7,065 nucleotides of DNA, from the NCBI GenBank assembly GCA_019348335.1, contig JAHWJR010000097.1, positions 1 to 7,065 of the forward strand. The letters are read 5' to 3'. This DNA is from Actinomycetota bacterium. Its GTDB lineage: Bacteria; Actinomycetota; Acidimicrobiia; Acidimicrobiales; CADCSY01. Below the pieces are notes generated by a model. The model did not search any database, was not told the origin of the DNA, and saw only the letters and a program-made list of their open reading frames with translations. The position numbers and the translations under genes are program-made. Position 1 is the first letter of the stretch, and each line of letters opens with the position of its first letter. Of the stretch, positions 5,692 to 7,065 are shown in pieces.

Positions 5692-6627
5692 ATGGACCGA
5701 CGGCAGTTCATCACGGGCGCTGCCGCTGCGAGTCTGCTCATGGCCCGCCCCACCCGCGCCCTGGCCGCCCATTCCTCGGTGCAACATTTGCCCTACGGCG
5801 GTGTCTGCACCCACGTGCTGAACAAGGCCCAGTACCTCGACACGGCCAAGGTCGCTCACCACCTGAAGATGGTGGAGGCCAAGGTCGCCCGGGACGAGTG
5901 GTGTCCGCCGGGGACCGGCTTCGCGGGGTTCGCTCGGCGCCTAGACGGCATCCACGCGGTCCATCCCGGGCTGCGGTGGGTGTTCGTCACCGGACGCGCC
6001 ACCGAACCCATCGACCCGGTGCTCGACCAGATGGAACCCTATGCCCGCCTGATCGTCGGCATCGAGGGGCCCAACGAGTGGAACCTCTCCGGCCGCCCCG
6101 ACTGGCGGGCCGAGCTCAGCGCCTACACCGAGGAGCTCTACGCCAAGGTACGAGCTCGACGGGCGTTCAGAAAGGTGCCGGTGATCGGGCCGTCGCTGGC
6201 ATATCCCAAGGGCAGCGGCCCGCACCTGGGAGACCACTCGGCCCACATGGACGTGGGCAACGTGCACATCTACCAGCCCTCCTACCAGGTGGACACCCGA
6301 TACGTGCAGGCCTGCATCGACGGCGCCAGGGTCGTCTCGGGCAGCAAGCCGATGATCGCCACCGAGCTCAATGGCCAGATCGGCGACGGCATCGTCCGGT
6401 GGGACGGCTACGAGCCCACCGAGGCGGACCAGGCGTGGTGCTACGAGTTGCTCATGTCCGAGGTTGCCAAGCGAGGCGTGCACCGGGGGTTCTGCTACCA
6501 GCTCCTCGACCACGTGAAGCTGTACCAACCACTGACCACCAAGGAGAACCGGTTCGGGTGCTTCCGCGCCGACTGGTCACCCAAGCCGTTGGCCGACAAG
6601 GTGACCCTCGCCAACCGGCGCGGCTAA
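5692..6627 (+). CDS. Tat-exported clan GH-A-like glycoside hydrolase (TIM barrel)
   Basis: 311 residues from ATG 5692. The N-terminus has a twin-arginine signal (MDRRQFITG), a short Ala-rich hydrophobic stretch and an A-L-A cleavage site at about 23-25, predicting export in folded form. The mature part reads as a compact (beta/alpha)8 barrel. E129 in VGIEGPNEWNLSG (122-134) is the expected acid/base at the end of strand 4. E225 in PMIATELNGQ (220-229) is the expected nucleophile at the end of strand 7, the two-Glu arrangement of retaining clan GH-A enzymes. VHIYQPS (191-197) and YQLLDHVKLYQ (269-279) look like further substrate-cleft strands. There is no carbohydrate-binding module and the length is minimal for one catalytic domain. 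I cannot name the GH family or substrate. It is separated from the ftsH cluster by 188 nt and probably has its own promoter. It ends directly at a hairpin. Confidence 0.8.
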   Translation: MDRRQFITGAAAASLLMARPTRALAAHSSVQHLPYGGVCTHVLNKAQYLDTAKVAHHLKMVEAKVARDEWCPPGTGFAGFARRLDGIHAVHPGLRWVFVTGRATEPIDPVLDQMEPYARLIVGIEGPNEWNLSGRPDWRAELSAYTEELYAKVRARRAFRKVPVIGPSLAYPKGSGPHLGDHSAHMDVGNVHIYQPSYQVDTRYVQACIDGARVVSGSKPMIATELNGQIGDGIVRWDGYEPTEADQAWCYELLMSEVAKRGVHRGFCYQLLDHVKLYQPLTTKENRFGCFRADWSPKPLADKVTLANRRG

Positions 6628-6656
6628 GAGGCTGGTGGGCACCCCACACCAGCCTC
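6628..6656. terminator. Probable bidirectional transcription terminator hairpin
   Basis: GAGGCTGGTG (6628-6637) and CACCAGCCTC (6647-6656) form a perfect 10-bp stem with a 9-nt loop, starting at the first base after the TAA of the glycoside hydrolase gene. No T-run follows on either strand, as is common in high-GC actinobacteria. The minus-strand gene ending at 6700 converges on it, so it probably serves both. A second small hairpin, CCGAC/GTCGG with a 4-nt loop, follows at 6660-6673. Confidence 0.7.
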
Positions 6657-6699
6657 CTACCGACTGCGGTCGGACGACGTACGGTCGAAAGGAGCGGTC

Positions 6700-6867
6700 T
6701 TACGACTCTTGCATGGCCGTGTAGAAGGCGATGCCGCCCCCGAGCACGGTGATCAGCAGGGCAATGATCAACAGGAACCGCAGCGACTCCACGGCGAAGC
6801 CGACGAGGCCGATGATGACGCCCACGGCAACGATCGCCAGCGAGCCGTTCAGGCCCTTCTCTTCCAT
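6700..6867 (-). CDS. Small two-TM membrane protein (55 aa)
   Basis: ATG at 6867 to TAA at 6700-6702 encodes 55 residues, beginning MEEKGLNGS. Two hydrophobic helices at about 9-26 and 31-48 are separated by a short E-S-L-R turn (27-30), a helical-hairpin layout with short polar ends. A GAGGGGG ribosome binding site 9 nt upstream and typical high-GC codon choice support it as real. It is rich in Gly, Ile, Val and Leu and has no Cys, His or catalytic motif. I do not recognise the family. It is convergent with the glycoside hydrolase gene and shares its terminator. It may be a small membrane-protein regulator or a generic hydrophobic protein; the function is unknown. Confidence 0.75.
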   Translation of the reverse strand: MEEKGLNGSLAIVAVGVIIGLVGFAVESLRFLLIIALLITVLGGGIAFYTAMQES

Positions 6868-6876
6868 CTTCTAGGT

Positions 6877-6883
6877 CCCCCTC
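6877..6883 (-). promoter_or_regulatory. Ribosome binding site of the 55-aa membrane protein gene
   Basis: On the minus strand GAGGGGG lies 9 nt before the ATG at 6867. This is a good Shine-Dalgarno match at near-ideal spacing and the main non-coding support for this short gene. Confidence 0.65.
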
Positions 6884-6959
6884 TTGTCGGCGGGGCGGGT
6901 GACCGGTGGCCGCCCACCTCGCGTCGGAGCCCAAATCTTCTTACGTCTGAGGCACTTTC

Positions 6960-6979
6960 GCAACCCTGTGGCTGGTTGC
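6960..6979. repeat. Small hairpin in the right-hand intergenic region
   Basis: GCAACC (6960-6965) and GGTTGC (6974-6979) form a 6-bp stem with an 8-nt loop. A GCAC..GTGC pair overlaps its right arm (6978-6990). It lies upstream of the minus-strand small gene and of any plus-strand gene starting near 7059, so an operator role is possible. The comparatively AT-rich patch at about 6931-6951 may be part of a promoter for the small gene, but no clear -10/-35 pair was found. Confidence 0.25.
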
Positions 6980-7047
6980 ACCGATCGTGCGACGTGGCCC
7001 CGGCGAGAGTGGTGACGAAGAGCGCGAAGCTCGCCGCGCGTGGTGGT

Positions 7048-7065
7048 AGGGGGCAGGGATGGCGG
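7048..7065 (+). promoter_or_regulatory. Possible ribosome binding site and start codon of a gene leaving the right edge
   Basis: AGGGGG at 7048-7053 is followed after 5 nt by ATG at 7059-7061. The spacing and match are good, but only two codons (Met-Ala) are visible before the window ends, so coding cannot be judged. Confidence 0.22.

Noticed and set aside
6452..6934. 160-codon minus-strand frame overlapping the end of the hydrolase and the small gene
   Set aside because: It is Arg-rich, crosses the terminator hairpin and overlaps two better-supported genes in other frames.
6868..7065. Minus-strand frame open from the right edge to a TAG near 6871
   Set aside because: The translation is Arg/Pro/Thr-rich with no motif, and it would run through the ribosome-binding region of the small gene. 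There is not enough to call a partial gene.
1..7065. CRISPR arrays, tRNA/rRNA genes, insertion sequences, attachment sites
   Set aside because: No spaced direct-repeat array, no cloverleaf, no transposase or integrase motif, and no terminal inverted repeats were seen on either strand.

Overview
The window is high-GC, densely coded DNA with actinobacterial features. These include a B-box-like double zinc-finger domain that I recall from actinobacterial rhomboid proteins, GC-rich third codon positions, and weak Shine-Dalgarno signals on several genes. An acidimicrobial-type actinobacterium is my best guess, but nothing here fixes the genus.

Layout. (1) Positions 1-703, minus strand: the first 234 codons of a gene that runs off the left edge, a putative HExxH/E zinc metallopeptidase. 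(2) Positions 704-922: a divergent intergenic region with a 9-bp hairpin and a perfect 10-bp palindrome touching the next start codon. (3) Positions 923-5503, plus strand: a compact three-gene cluster, very likely one operon. It encodes a B-box/TM/seven-Kelch-repeat protein, then (25-nt gap) a complete FtsH-type AAA+ zinc protease, then (1-nt TGATG overlap) a B-box/TM/alpha-beta-hydrolase-fold protein. (4) Positions 5504-5691: a short intergenic region with a small inverted repeat. (5) Positions 5692-6627, plus strand: a probable Tat-exported clan GH-A-like glycoside hydrolase, followed at once by a 10-bp stem hairpin. (6) Positions 6700-6867, minus strand: a 55-codon two-TM protein converging on that hairpin. 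(7) Positions 6868-7065: no convincing gene, a small hairpin, and a possible start codon of another plus-strand gene in the last bases.

The most interesting unit is the three-gene cluster. The genes on either side of ftsH encode unrelated extracytoplasmic domains (a beta-propeller and an alpha/beta hydrolase fold). Both carry nearly the same cytoplasmic C-x2-H/C-x2-C/C-x2-C/C-x2-C zinc module joined by one membrane helix. This predicts two type II membrane proteins that place the same zinc module on the cytoplasmic side, where the FtsH AAA+ ring sits, and different sensor-like domains outside. The hydrolase-fold partner has Glu where the nucleophile Ser should be, and apparently Ala where the catalytic Asp is expected, so it looks like a pseudoenzyme. 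The inferred model is a membrane quality-control or signalling module in which the zinc-finger proteins act as FtsH adaptors, modulators or substrates. The sequence shows the architecture and the linkage; the functional coupling is inference.
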